In this document: positions 1 to 9,084 of the stretch, one piece after another
Numbering within the stretch: position 1 is the first letter of the stretch
How the letters are laid out: each line of letters starts with the position of its first letter
Assembly: GCF_000003605.2 (NCBI RefSeq)
Contig: NW_003130364.1
Location: 15,388 to 30,583, forward strand
Reading direction: 5' to 3'
Source of the DNA: Saccoglossus kowalevskii
Taxonomy: Eukaryota > Hemichordata > Enteropneusta > Harrimaniidae
Length of the DNA: 15,196 nucleotides
Translations under genes and position numbers: made by a program
The notes under the pieces: generated by a model
The model's database searches: none
What the model was told of the DNA's origin: nothing
Seen by the model: only the letters and a program-made list of their open reading frames with translations

Positions 1-269
1 AATATTCTAGGAGGAAGACATGGAGTTCTCTACATCATTGTGCGAGTTTTCAACCAACAAATTACTCCGGTGAAGACGACTTTTGAATTAACTCTGGACC
101 GGACATCGTGTGCAATTTGCGGTACCGATGTGTCAAGTCAACCAAAAAACCGAAGACCGATATTTTCCAGCAATTCCAGTTGGTGGGGATCGCAGCAGTC
201 CAGGGCGCCACCTACGCCAACTTGTCAGGCTACATTTACCCATGCTAGTGTATATAAGCCAATACTTAC

Positions 270-450
270 CAGAACCGATGCCCGTTGCATCACCGATGTC
301 GTCGCGTGTCGGTATTAATTCCAATAAGTCTAATCGTGTACTCTCCGAAATGGTCACCATTTGTGATCGCGTGCTTGGCTGGTCGTTAAATACTACCATA
401 CCCAACTCATCATCGTCATCAGCAGTGAGGAGTATATAAATGCTGGCGAC
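270..450 (-). CDS. CLCA exon 7: VWA domain, continued
   Basis: The acceptor is TGTTTACAG|GTC and the donor is TTCTG|GTAAGT. The exon is 60 codons plus one base. It contains [10 protein letters not shown], the second VWA strand, and ends [11 protein letters not shown], where T402 probably supplies the third MIDAS ligand. The next exon should begin with the rest of a Gly codon. I searched 1-269 on the minus strand for the following VWA strand (LLTDG type) and did not find it, so the gene runs off the left edge. Confidence 0.9.
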
Positions 451-3400
451 CTGTAAACATGAATAATCAAGTTTTGTTTTAATTTTGGATGACCTAAAAA
501 GCCAATTATTGGTTATGTTTATCCGAGAAAATCCCAAGAGAATTCACTGTGCGCTTTTACTGTATATAACAAAATTGCATTTGTGAGTTGAGTTGAGTTG
601 AGTCACGTGATGTTCACGACCGAGTACGTTATTAAATTTATCATTGTGTTCAACCTAATTCGTAGACAGTCCATTCATTTTCATTATCAGGTGAATGTAC
701 GCCCTCTCATTTGATGCATCGCGTTATCCTTAGGGGGTGCTAATTGTGTGTGCACGTGTCTCGGTGACTCTACGAGTGAACATATTCACAGCCCTGGAGG
801 GATCGTCGTTTATGACGCCCTCTTGTGGCGGTCTTCTAACTGTCCTTCTTTTTTATACATGCTCAGACTCGCGAGAATGGCATCTTCGCCAGCGAAAGAG
901 CATTTATTCGGCCGAAGCCTCAACATTAACCACGGATCACGTTCGTGGGCCGGATATGAATGGCCGGCTTTAGCAAAACCGTGCGATTCGGACGATGCGA
1001 GAACGGTTACTGACGAAATCCACCTATAACGTGCAATAGTCTATTCACGTGCATGTAGCTTACCTGTCCAAGTTTCTCTATTCGATTATTGGAAGACATA
1101 CTGCCAGAAATATCCAACAAGAGTACGTTACGTTTAGCCCTCTGTTTTACAACTCTGAAGGACGGAACCGTTGAAAGGTTATCTCGCGGTGGGTTGGCGT
1201 CATCGGCAAAGTCCACGTGTTCACGCATAACCTATAGGGAAGAATGGGGTAAAGCGATATTATCCACCAGGCGGTCAACGGTTTAATCGGTACTATTTGG
1301 TGTGTTTCGGACATAAAACACCACGTTATTCATATTTTTCGTGTATGTATGCCAGTGAGTTGTGAGTTGTCAATTTCAGCGATATATAGTACATTTCAAA
1401 CACGACCATGACAATTAGGACTGAGAATATATCGCGTTTGTGGTTGTACAAAAACGTCACATTTTGCCGTTTAAATGCGCATTCCTTAGTGATTGATATA
1501 AGTCCCATGATGCCGCACGACGAGACTCAGTGGGTGTAGAGGCGAATTGTATTACCTGCCAGATGTTTTTCTCGTCACATAGCCTGTTATGTTTAGTGGG
1601 AGCTTGTTCATTATGTATACTGCCCGACGAGTCGGCCATTGTTTCATTGTCACAAAAATGAACAATCTGAAGAAAAAAAAAGGTAAATGACATCATCAGG
1701 GATATCTATATGTACATTTTTGTACGTGGTAGTTTATCGAGCTAACCTCGGTTGCTATGGATACTTACATTTGGCAAATACTGCCTGTACATGAGGGAAC
1801 CTGTGTAAGATCTGTCGTATCTTTTATCATAGAACCTACAGTCGGGTTCTGGTAGATTACCAACGACGTCACACTCAAGAAACGTGTCTTTGTGAAACAT
1901 GATTCCTGTGGAATAATAACTGTTAGTATAGCTCATAGCAAAAACGTCACGTTGATTGGTCAGAACGAGGTCACATGATGGCCAATAAAACTCATAATTC
2001 CACTATAAAGACTAAATTGGTTACAATATATTCATAAAGTGCAAAATAAAGAGAAATCGGGTTAGAAACATAACAGTGTTGTGCTAATGAAAATTACATT
2101 CCACTATTGTGTCATGTGAACGTGAAATGAATAATCTAATTTGTTTTATTGTCAAGAGGCTACTTTGCAATTTACAATATGCAAATAGTTTCAGAATTGG
2201 ACCGGTCTTGAGATCACAACTACGATTATAATTTGAGTAATTATTTTAATAGTATTTTAAATATAAAGCTTCCACGAGTGTTATCGCAGCCTTGTCTTGA
2301 GGCGTATATTCCTGACATGTGACCCATCGTTGACTTGGGTTTAATCGACAAAATGTTATCGACGTTCACGATCGTGATTGGCGAAAATTCCAAATTACAA
2401 TCCAGACCACTATTTTCATCTTAGAAGTAGGTAGGCAAATTGTCTGATAAAATCTCCGTATTTTTTTCAGTTATTTTAAAAAATAGTTGAATTGTATCAT
2501 AAAAATATAAATTCATGATTTGACTTTCAGAGCAGTCTCAATTTCAATCAATACGATTACCGTCTGAATCGAATGCACCAAACAGTCGTTCGATTTGCGC
2601 CCTCTATCGATAGCAACTAGTGTGTTAGTATGTATCTGTCAATAGAGGGCGCTACTCGTGTACAGGTGACATGTTGACCCAACGCGAAATAAAACCAAAA
2701 ATTATTATTATTTTATTATCTTTTACCAAAAAGTGTGCAACCATTCGTGTTTTGTTTTTTTCAATATTACCTGTTACTGCAGTTGAACACCTCGTGGCTT
2801 CAATCTGACCATTGGGTCCAGCGTAGAAGAGGGGGGCACCTGTGTTACCACCTGGGTACTCGTCGTATACACCCCATCGCAAATGTCCCCATTCATGCAC
2901 TATGGCCTGATGAAAAAAGCACATTGTATTTTTATTTCATTCTGAAACCGATAATGTACTAAGAGTATTATAACGAGGCATCATTTACTCTTAAAAGTCG
3001 TGCGTTTGCTGTAGTTGTACACTCAATGCACAATCCCGGAAAATAGCGCCCTCTGACGACGAACTGCATATGTGACGTCAAAATGGCGTAGATGAGTGCA
3101 CGGTTACTTTTTTAGTAACCGTGATGAGTGTAAAGAAATGTCATTCAAAGTGACTCTTTAATTATGTAGTTGTTCGTAATTTAGAAAATAGTGACCACAG
3201 ACCACAACGAACAATATCGACGATGTCACTGGCGTTTCTTACACCCATTTACGAATGGCAATTCACTTGTGTATAAACAACAAACGCGGGATCGTGGAGA
3301 GTGAATACGGTTAGAAATCTAGGGTATTTAATTTCAATTGATTAACATGTAGGTCCGTGTTTTTCTGAATGTTATATAATCCTCGGGCGGAGCTACGTCA

Positions 3401-6400
3401 CAAGACGTTCCACGTCGCTAAGACGCGTACCACTGTGCCATGCATTTCTATGTTTTTCGAAGTAATCCTGAACAATCAAACCCCGGGCAATCAAATTAAT
3501 ATGCTGCTCACGTAGGGCTAATCTTGTTACACTGTTCAGGAGAGTCTCAACAACCATCCCAAAGTACCGTTTTCTGATAGATTTCGGCTTTGTTTTCACC
3601 GCAATGGTCGGCCAGGCGGTGAATATGCCCGGATGTCCGCTCCCGAGAATGTTGCAATGCACCCTTCCTTACGATATACATCGCGCCCTCTAGTGACAAA
3701 GCGCTTCTATGACGTAAATGAGTGACAGGAAGGCCGTTCAAATCATTGATGTCGGTTTGATCTGTATTCATCCATAAATAATATTATATTGTTGAGGAAT
3801 TTTACTATATTTTTGTCAAGTTGAGCGACATTGGCTTCACCCATATACGTCGTTATGACGTCACAAATGCGCTCTGTCACTGGAGGGCGTCGGGCAATAC
3901 CTTCTCATATGGTCCGTGCTGTGAAGCAATGTCAGAATCGTTGATATACACGGTTGTCAGTTGCATATAATCCCCTAACTCTCCACAGGGCGTTGTTTTA
4001 TGAACGTACGGACCGTGATTGGTGTCATTTTCCCGAATAACTACCCTGACGTCACTTTTGTCATATGTTTGGAAGTCAGCTGATCCATATTCAAGGTTGT
4101 CATCCCATGACTTGGGAACGAGGATGGATATGTCCTTAAAAAACGCACGATGTCTGTTTATTGAAAAAACAAATAAGAATAATTGTTATGACGTCATTAT
4201 TTATGTGTTTCACGAGTATATTCCAGAGTGAATATTAAATGGCAGCAGTCGTCGAGCCGCGTCCTGTTCGATATGGGACTCATAGCGACGTATACAACGC
4301 GTGTAAAATACATTGTTTATTTACATGAAATTCGAACACGCGCTGCGCGACGACCACCGCGCTTTAAGCAAATGAAGACATTTTTTGCTACTTTTGATTC
4401 AACACGAAATGGAAATCTATTCATACTCATCTTGGTCATTGTAAATAATGGGTCATATGTATGGTGTTTGTCTATACAGTCCGGTTATGCTCCACTACGT
4501 ACAACTTGGTGCTCTTTTTTAAGCTCTATGCAAATAGCCCCCAGTTTTGTATACGTCCATAGTGTGAGTTTTATTAAAGTTTCCTTGTACATGTATCATG
4601 ATTTGAATTTTAACACTGCTAAAATTAAACATCTATGTTTTTTTTTATTTTGACAGATCAATCCAAGAAAATCACTCAGCATAAAAGAGAAAACACAACC
4701 AAACCGAAGAACGTGTCGGCACAGGCAGTTAGTGAGATTATATTGTTCAATACATGGGACAAGTGGAATGATATTATGTCCATAGCAATGGTCTATGTAT
4801 CGTGCAAGTAGGATAAAATTATCCTTCCAGTGATGACTGGTACATGGGAAAAGGTATTATCCCTGGTCACAACAACATGGGAGATAATATTATCCCTGAG
4901 TGGTCCCAACAACATGGGAGATAATATTATCTCTGAGTGGTCCCAACAACAAGTGAGATAATATTATCCCTGAGTGGTCCCAACAACATGGGAGATAATA
5001 TTATCCCTGAGTGGTCCCAACAACATGGGAGATAATATTATCTCTGAGTGGTCCCAACAACAAGTGAGATAATATTATCCCTGAGTGGTCCCAACAACAA
5101 GGGAGATAATATTATTCCTGAGTGGTCCCAACAACGATGGAGATAATATTATCCCTGAGTGGTCCCAACAACAAAGGAGATACTATTATCCCTGAGTGGC
5201 CCAACAACAAGGGAGATAATATTATCTCCCGAGTTGTTCCAATAACAGAGATAGTATTACGTAGTTATATAGTAATTTTCAAAATGTTCGTAATTTGGGG
5301 TTAAAATGTGCTATTTTGATTATTATTGTATTTTCTGCTACCAGTGGTGAAGTGAAATATTCATGGTCATAATAATTCCATGTTGCTAGAAAACACTGCT
5401 TAACGCATGTTTGTCAAAACGGTTTCGTCATATGGTGGTTTTCTGATTCGTGTCTACGAAGTACACTGGCTACGTGCTTGTCCATTGTTAGTGAGTGGGT
5501 GGCAAGGACGAAATAAATTTAGATTCTACACCCCCTGTCTTTTCCTCATAAAAATAATAAATGCCGTTTATATCGAAATCCTAAAAATATGTTCGTGACC
5601 GCCTTCCATTTGACCACCTTTCGCGTATATTACTTTTGAAAGTAATTTCACGATCATGCTTGTACGATGGAGAAAAGCGATTGAAGCACGGAGATTGGGT
5701 GATACTGCAATTTAGAACCCATTTTCAAGGTTAGTTACCCAATTAACTATTATCTGAGTGGCCAATTGACGTTTTGCTCTGTATTCAACTTGTCTGAACT
5801 GCCGGATTTTCCCTGCACTGACATATGTGCATGGTTGGTGTGCGTTTCAATGCGTAATGATTTAGAGTGAAGTTAGAATCATAAATGCATATAAACACTT
5901 TTTTTTATATAACTGGCTACTAGTAAATAACATGGGACATGGTAATCGAGTAAATAAATAAATTATAGAATAAATTATCAAATATTTTTTTTTTTATTTG
6001 TAGAACCAGGGTTTATGAGATGGAGCATTGACGTGAAAGCGCATATCATTTCGATGTGTACTTTGTGTCCACCGTCATATTGATGTCATTCGTTTAGTAA
6101 CCGACTTTTTTATACTACTGTTTACACGTTATTAAACAGTTTTAAAGTGTTTCACTAACTACAACTTTATCACTTGCGTTGAACCACCCAAGGTCGCATT
6201 ACTCTGTTGCTATTGTTGTGTTTACGTAGACAATGCCACTATCATTAACAATGGCATGCCTTTGTTCTTTCCATTCTTAATCATTAAAGCTGACAAAAAC
6301 AGAACATGGGAATGATCGGCCAATTTATTGATTGGAAAAGTAAGCTTTCCTTCTAGTAGACGGTGGGTGTCATTACACACTCACTTGTCGAATGAAATAA

Positions 6401-6730
6401 CGCGGTTGTTCGCAATGCGTTGAAAAGATTCACAGCTATGCAAGAAGCATGATATTTGGTTTCATATCCATCATAACATTATAAATTTAAACTTTACCTT
6501 GTTACTTCGTAAAGGAATTCTGATGCGTCTGTGAAGATGGTCATTATGTTGTCTATAATGGAACTATCCTCGGGCACGTTCTCGTCAATCGCGATTACGA
6601 TATCGTGGTACTCGTTGTTACTCAGGTACACTTTGCTGTGGCTCACGCTTTCGACCATTGGAAAGATTGCCAGTGTCAGATATGTCAAAGTTACGACCAG
6701 GTTCCGAATACGGTGCGCGTGGACTGACAT
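270..6730 (-). CDS. CLCA-family calcium-activated chloride channel regulator / metalloprotease, 5' part (7 exons, partial)
   Basis: Seven exons join in phase (6730-6498, 4153-3901, 2906-2771, 1905-1769, 1666-1556, 1231-1064, 450-270) and encode the first 406 residues. Seen: a hydrophobic signal segment near residues 9-28; an N-terminal CLCA domain; the zinc motif [14 protein letters not shown], with H166, E167, H170, D177 and E178 fitting the family HExxHxxxGxxDE pattern; a Cys-containing linker; and a VWA domain with the MIDAS motif DISGS (D330, S332, S334) and a possible MIDAS Thr at T402. All introns are GT-AG. Known: CLCA proteins are secreted or cell-surface self-cleaving metalloproteases that modulate calcium-activated chloride channels such as TMEM16A. 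Full-length members are about 900 residues, so over half, including the rest of VWA, the beta-sandwich and the fibronectin-like parts, lies beyond base 1. No disabling mutation is seen. The family is very secure; which CLCA paralogue it is cannot be told. Confidence 0.93.
451..1063 (-). other. CLCA intron 6
   Basis: A 613-bp GT-AG intron between two VWA exons whose translations abut without a gap. It holds a short (GAGTT)n run near 584-603 and a CTCF-like 14-mer at 815-828. No additional exon was found. Confidence 0.8.
1064..1231 (-). CDS. CLCA exon 6: start of VWA domain, MIDAS motif
   Basis: The acceptor is CCCTATAG|GTT and the donor is GGACAG|GTAAGC. The exon is 56 codons: [15 protein letters not shown], a linker, then [12 protein letters not shown], the first VWA strand with the DxSxS metal-ion-dependent adhesion site, and NRIEKLGQ at the start of the next helix. 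Phase 0 on both sides. Family known: the CLCA VWA domain engages the calcium-activated chloride channel partner. Confidence 0.93.
1556..1666 (-). CDS. CLCA exon 5
   Basis: The acceptor is TTTTTTCTTCAG|ATT, with a long pyrimidine tract; the donor is TGGCAG|GTAATA. The exon is 37 whole codons: IVHFCDNE, then [19 protein letters not shown], the family pattern of a FC strand, EAP, and a W near the exon end. The frame stays open past the donor and by chance still resembles the family (VIQ), but exon 6 supplies the true continuation. Confidence 0.88.
1769..1905 (-). CDS. CLCA exon 4: cysteine-containing linker
   Basis: The acceptor is TTCCACAG|GA and the donor is CCAAAT|GTAAGT. Two bases complete the Gly codon from exon 3, then 45 codons follow. 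It contains [20 protein letters not shown] and ends MYRQYLPN, matching the family segment that precedes the IVEFC-type strand. Only two Cys are present, fewer than in the equivalent part of mammalian CLCA1 as I recall it. Confidence 0.88.
1906..2770 (-). other. CLCA intron 3, AT-rich, with an inverted-repeat pair
   Basis: An 865-bp intron between exons 3 and 4. Mostly AT-rich without recognisable genes. It contains the 11-bp inverted repeat at 2597-2652, described separately. Confidence 0.75.
2597..2652. repeat. 11-bp perfect inverted repeat, 34-nt spacer
   Basis: GCGCCCTCTAT at 2597-2607 pairs exactly with ATAGAGGGCGC at 2642-2652. Each arm contains the AGAGGGCGC core that recurs elsewhere in the window. 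It could be a tiny transposon remnant or two divergent protein-binding sites. Confidence 0.8.
2771..2906 (-). CDS. CLCA exon 3: zinc metalloprotease motif
   Basis: The acceptor is TTTCATCAG|GCC and the donor is ACAG|GTAATA. It encodes [17 protein letters not shown], then [17 protein letters not shown], a near-diagnostic CLCA segment. His166 and His170 with Asp177 are the expected zinc ligands and Glu167 the catalytic base. The exon is 136 bp, entering in phase 0 and leaving one base for a Gly codon. Confidence 0.95.
3091..3130. repeat. Hairpin with 10-bp perfect stem, flanked by 8-bp direct repeats
   Basis: CACGGTTACT (3099-3108), a T5 loop, and AGTAACCGTG (3114-3123) form a perfect stem. 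GATGAGTG occurs directly before it (3091-3098) and again overlapping its last base (3123-3130), like a target-site duplication. Confidence 0.85.
3395..3782. repeat. Dispersed repeat, copy A
   Basis: Shares long near-identical blocks with 11765-12223 in the same orientation. The best is GGGCTAATCTTGTTACACTG and what follows, through TCAACAACCATC and AAAGTACCGTTTT (about 3513-3576). Relative to copy B it has about 14 extra bases near 3480 and lacks the roughly 60-bp GC-rich insert of B. Both copies keep CCTGAACA and TGTTCAGG (3467-3474 and 3533-3540) as inverted arms. An open minus-strand frame across it is interrupted by a stop in copy B, so coding is doubtful. No known family was recognised. 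Confidence 0.9.
3901..4153 (-). CDS. CLCA exon 2: N-terminal CLCA domain
   Basis: This exon lacks a useful ATG, so a start-to-stop ORF search misses it. The acceptor is AAACAG|A (AG at 4155-4154). One base completes the split Arg codon of exon 1, then 84 codons follow. It reads [16 protein letters not shown] and later [14 protein letters not shown], the expected CLCA landmarks (a strand ending in a Trp, and the CGE-G-Y turn before the protease motif). The donor is GAGAAG|GTATTG (GT at 3900-3899), leaving phase 0. The phases on both sides fit exons 1 and 3, which is strong support. Confidence 0.9.
4154..6497 (-). other. CLCA intron 1 (2.3 kb)
   Basis: The largest CLCA intron. It holds the 37-bp minisatellite at 4811-5262. 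The remainder (about 4200-4800 and 5265-6490) is AT-rich; I see no gene in it. A 141-codon plus-strand frame at 4228-4653 has no recognisable family and low-complexity hydrophobic composition, so it is not annotated as a gene. Confidence 0.75.
4811..5262. repeat. 37-bp minisatellite, about 12 copies, palindromic core
   Basis: Near-identical units begin with GAGATAAT at 4881, 4918, 4955, 4992, 5029, 5066, 5103, 5140 and 5177, all 37 bp apart. They are followed by 36- and 35-bp units at 5213 and 5248, and preceded by two decayed units from 4811. Each unit contains the palindrome GATAATATTATC, extended to 16 bp (GAGATAATATTATCTC) in the units starting at 4918, 5029 and 5213. Units 1-3 and 4-6 share the same variant order, so a 111-bp block was duplicated. 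Confidence 0.96.
6498..6730 (-). CDS. CLCA exon 1: start codon, signal peptide, N-terminal domain
   Basis: ATG at 6730-6728 opens 77 codons plus two bases. Residues 9-28 are hydrophobic and follow a basic stretch (HRIR), as in a signal peptide; cleavage is likely near residue 30. The next part matches the family N-terminus: an asparagine-rich turn, then [13 protein letters not shown]. The exon ends AAG|GTAAAG with the donor at 6497-6496. The open frame continues only a few bases into the intron. The start is chosen because it is the first ATG and places the signal peptide correctly. Confidence 0.92.
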
Positions 6731-6900
6731 TTTCTTTCACTACTTAGAGAGTTTACGGCGTTGTGCGATGTAATACGGTCTAATATGCATGTTCGGTACG
6801 CCACCATCGTTGCCATAGATACTACCAACACACATCACGTGACGCAAATACCACGTACGTCATCATGATGTGCAGGTATATATATATACAATAAAACCTC
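6731..6900 (-). promoter_or_regulatory. Putative CLCA promoter / 5' UTR region
   Basis: Upstream of the CLCA start codon on the minus strand there is an alternating TA run (6877-6888) that could act as a TATA element, about 150 bp from the ATG. An E-box CACGTG lies at 6836-6841 and an RFX X-box-like sequence at 6809-6822. No transcription start can be fixed from sequence, so this is inference from position and motifs. Confidence 0.35.
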
Positions 6901-6906
6901 CCCATA

Positions 6907-7268
6907 AACAAAAAATGACGTTCCCAATAGGCAACAATGTGGTGTTCAAACTCTACAATGACATTCCCCATAGGCCGCAATGGGCAGCCTGAGGTCACAC
7001 GCTACAATGACATTCCCCATAGACGACAATGTGCAGGTCACATACTACAATGAAATTCCTCTATAGACGTCTATGTACAGATCACATACTACAATAACAT
7101 TTTCCATGGACAACGATGTACAGGTTACAAACTACAATGGAATTTCCCATGGACGACAATTGCAGGTCACGTACTACAATGAAACTCCCCATAGACGACA
7201 ATGAACACATTACATAATACAACGAAGCTCTCCGTATGCGAAAATGCACAGACCACATACTACAATTA
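6907..7268. repeat. 43-bp minisatellite, about 8 diverged copies
   Basis: The motif ACAATGAMATTCCCCATAG recurs with starts at 6955, 7004, 7047, 7091, 7134, 7176, 7219 and 7262. Spacing is 42-44 bp except one 49-bp unit, which carries extra bases near GCCTGAGG. A partial first unit begins near 6907. Copies are clearly more diverged than in the 37-bp array. It lies just upstream of the putative CLCA promoter. Confidence 0.93.
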
Positions 7269-7269
7269 A

Positions 7270-8640
7270 AAACAACTAATATATTAACTTTTTCACCACC
7301 TGTTCAAAATAATCCCGTATACATGTATAGTCTACACTTTCCTTCAGAAGACTGGAACAAAAATAACTAAATTTGTTGAGTACAAATTGAAAATTGACAC
7401 AAATTTTGTCTGTCGGCTGCAAAATTACGGTTCATTTTCAGAAATATTGAAGAATATAAGAAACAAACTGCAGAAACATTTGGGAAAGAAAGTCTGGTGG
7501 TAAAAAGGTTAATAAACGCAAATGGCCGCCGAGATTTCGTTGAGAACGAGATAACCGCGAGACTCGTTTTTGACTTTTAAACAGTTACCACGGGATGGAG
7601 CCTGATCCGTGTTACGCTCGACCAATCTCCTGCCCATAGGTCTTTGCGCTGTTAAGTACCACGCAAGTAACTGATCAGTGTTCGATGCACGATAACCCAA
7701 ATATTGTCATCACCTTCACTGACCAAAATATCATGGTTACGTAGGTAAGATGGAACAGTTGACGCGGTGACGGGGGAGAATAGAACGCTATTTGAGGGGA
7801 AATCATTTGTCTCGTAGTTCTACAGTTCCAAACGATTTTTCGGCGGCCTTTTGTTCCCAAGGTATGTTGTACAATTTGTGAAGTTACATTGTGCTTTATT
7901 GCTGCCAATAGTAAAACAACAAAAAATATTTCAAATATAAAAATGATTTTAAAACAGTGTCACAATTTCAATGTTGCGATGTGTACTGTTAACACAGTTG
8001 TAATGTAAAGAAACATTTACTTTGTTAGCTAGGCAGATCCTGATAGTTGTTTTTTGTGTTCTGTGATTAGTTTGTTAATTAGACAGTTCCTGGCATTTAT
8101 TTTCGTGCAATGTGAACGCAGACGTATAATCTCTCAAAGTGTACTTTAAATGATTTCTTCTTGTCGGTTGATTGTTAAGTGTCATCGTTGGAATGACTTA
8201 TTTTACCCTGGGGATGTTTCTGTTGTGATACCTAGTGCAAATGTTGGTCACCCTTAATTACACAAACTGGGTCGCTTTTGTTACGATTGATGGTGTTTGG
8301 GCGTGGTGTCCATTTATTGTTTGACCTGGTAACGCTTCATTTAACTGAACACAAAAAAAGTATGCATTGGACACTGACATTATTTGAAGTTTCTGAATCT
8401 CAATAAAAATCGGCTTAAGAAATTACAATGTATAGACGGCCCAAAGAGGGTAATTTTCAGTAAAGACGTATGAATACCCCAAACTTCACTGCGTATTTGA
8501 TTGTATTATACATTGTAACTCGGCCGAGAAATCCAATAATTCCTGACTTTCGAGATGTTGGGTTTCGCCAGAACACCACTCGAAGTAACCGAAGTACCTG
8601 ACAGCAGTTTTCGGCGCTTGTAATGGGGTTGAATTCATAC
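7270..8640. other. Intergenic, no gene recognised
   Basis: Between the 43-bp array and the hairpin at 8644. Minus-strand open frames of 63 and 77 codons at 7509-7908 match no family I know. A 12-bp palindrome TATACATGTATA lies at 7318-7329. The rest is AT-rich single-copy-looking DNA in which I see no features. Confidence 0.6.
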
Positions 8641-8643
8641 AAC

Positions 8644-8719
8644 ATTGTATCTCAGACTAGTAATTCAATAAACTCGCAATGCCAATTTTTTTAAGGTTAT
8701 TACTAGTCTGAGATTGTAT
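8644..8719. repeat. Hairpin element: 16-bp perfect inverted repeat with flanking direct repeats
   Basis: ATCTCAGACTAGTAAT (8649-8664) and its exact complement (8699-8714) enclose a 34-nt AT-rich spacer. ATTGTAT occurs at 8644-8650 and 8713-8719, overlapping the stem ends by two bases. The stem is too long to be a chance event. It resembles a miniature inverted-repeat insertion. Confidence 0.88.
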
Positions 8720-9084
8720 GCACCCGTTAGCATCGTGAGGAAAGCGTATTATTTCCAGATACGGACCTACATGCATATTTGTGGATAACAGGTATTGCAA
8801 TGCTCTTGGTGTTCTTCCAGTACAATCACGAAAAATCGGGCCAAATATCCTTGACTATCGAACGTTACTTTCCATGACTTTCCACAGAGAAACAGTTCAT
8901 CGTAAAAGAAAATGATATTTCTTTTTAAAACTTGGCGCATTCACTGTTCGTTTAGTCCTCCACACTTATTTTCACATACGTTCGGTGATAACATACAATA
9001 AATATAACATAAAACATAAACATAAGTTTGTATAGAGATGTCAAAAGACGTTGATTATTGCATTTCTATTATTTTATTCGGTGA
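8720..9084. other. Intergenic, nothing recognised
   Basis: AT-rich sequence between the hairpin element and the TIR element. The only annotated candidate is a minus-strand AATAAA (9078-9073) that could serve the NS1-like gene. Confidence 0.6.
9073..9078 (-). terminator. Candidate polyadenylation signal for the NS1-like gene
   Basis: AATAAA on the minus strand, about 270 bp after the NS1-like stop codon. I noted no closer canonical signal. Such hexamers are common in AT-rich DNA, and the small TIR element lies between it and the gene. Confidence 0.25.

Larger units (their letters stand above)
2907..3900 (-). other. CLCA intron 2, carrying a hairpin and a dispersed repeat
   Basis: A 994-bp intron between exons 2 and 3. 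It contains the hairpin at 3091-3130 and dispersed-repeat copy A at about 3395-3782. No coding exon is needed here, since exons 2 and 3 are contiguous in the protein. Confidence 0.75.

Noticed and set aside
133-269. Continuation of CLCA exon 7 past GTAAGT
   Set aside because: A strong donor precedes it and the downstream residues lose all VWA similarity.
1457-1555. Continuation of CLCA exon 5 past its donor, with a family-like VIQ
   Set aside because: Exon 6 begins [14 protein letters not shown] and fits the family better, with correct splice sites and phase.
3393-3662. 89-codon minus-strand frame in dispersed-repeat copy A
   Set aside because: The matching frame in copy B has a stop right after the conserved core and indels elsewhere, so current coding is unlikely.
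4228-4653. 141-codon plus-strand frame in CLCA intron 1
   Set aside because: No recognisable motif, skewed AT-driven composition, and it lies antisense within an intron; judged chance.
5252-5260. TAGTATTAC, identical to the nonanucleotide at circovirus origins, in the last decayed minisatellite unit
   Set aside because: It arises from the repeat unit's TAATATTAT by drift, sits in only a 5-bp stem, and the nearby viral gene is parvovirus-like, which does not use this origin. A 9-mer match in 15 kb is not rare.
4811-5262. CRISPR-like array
   Set aside because: The whole 37-bp unit repeats without unique spacers, in an intron of an animal gene. It is a minisatellite.
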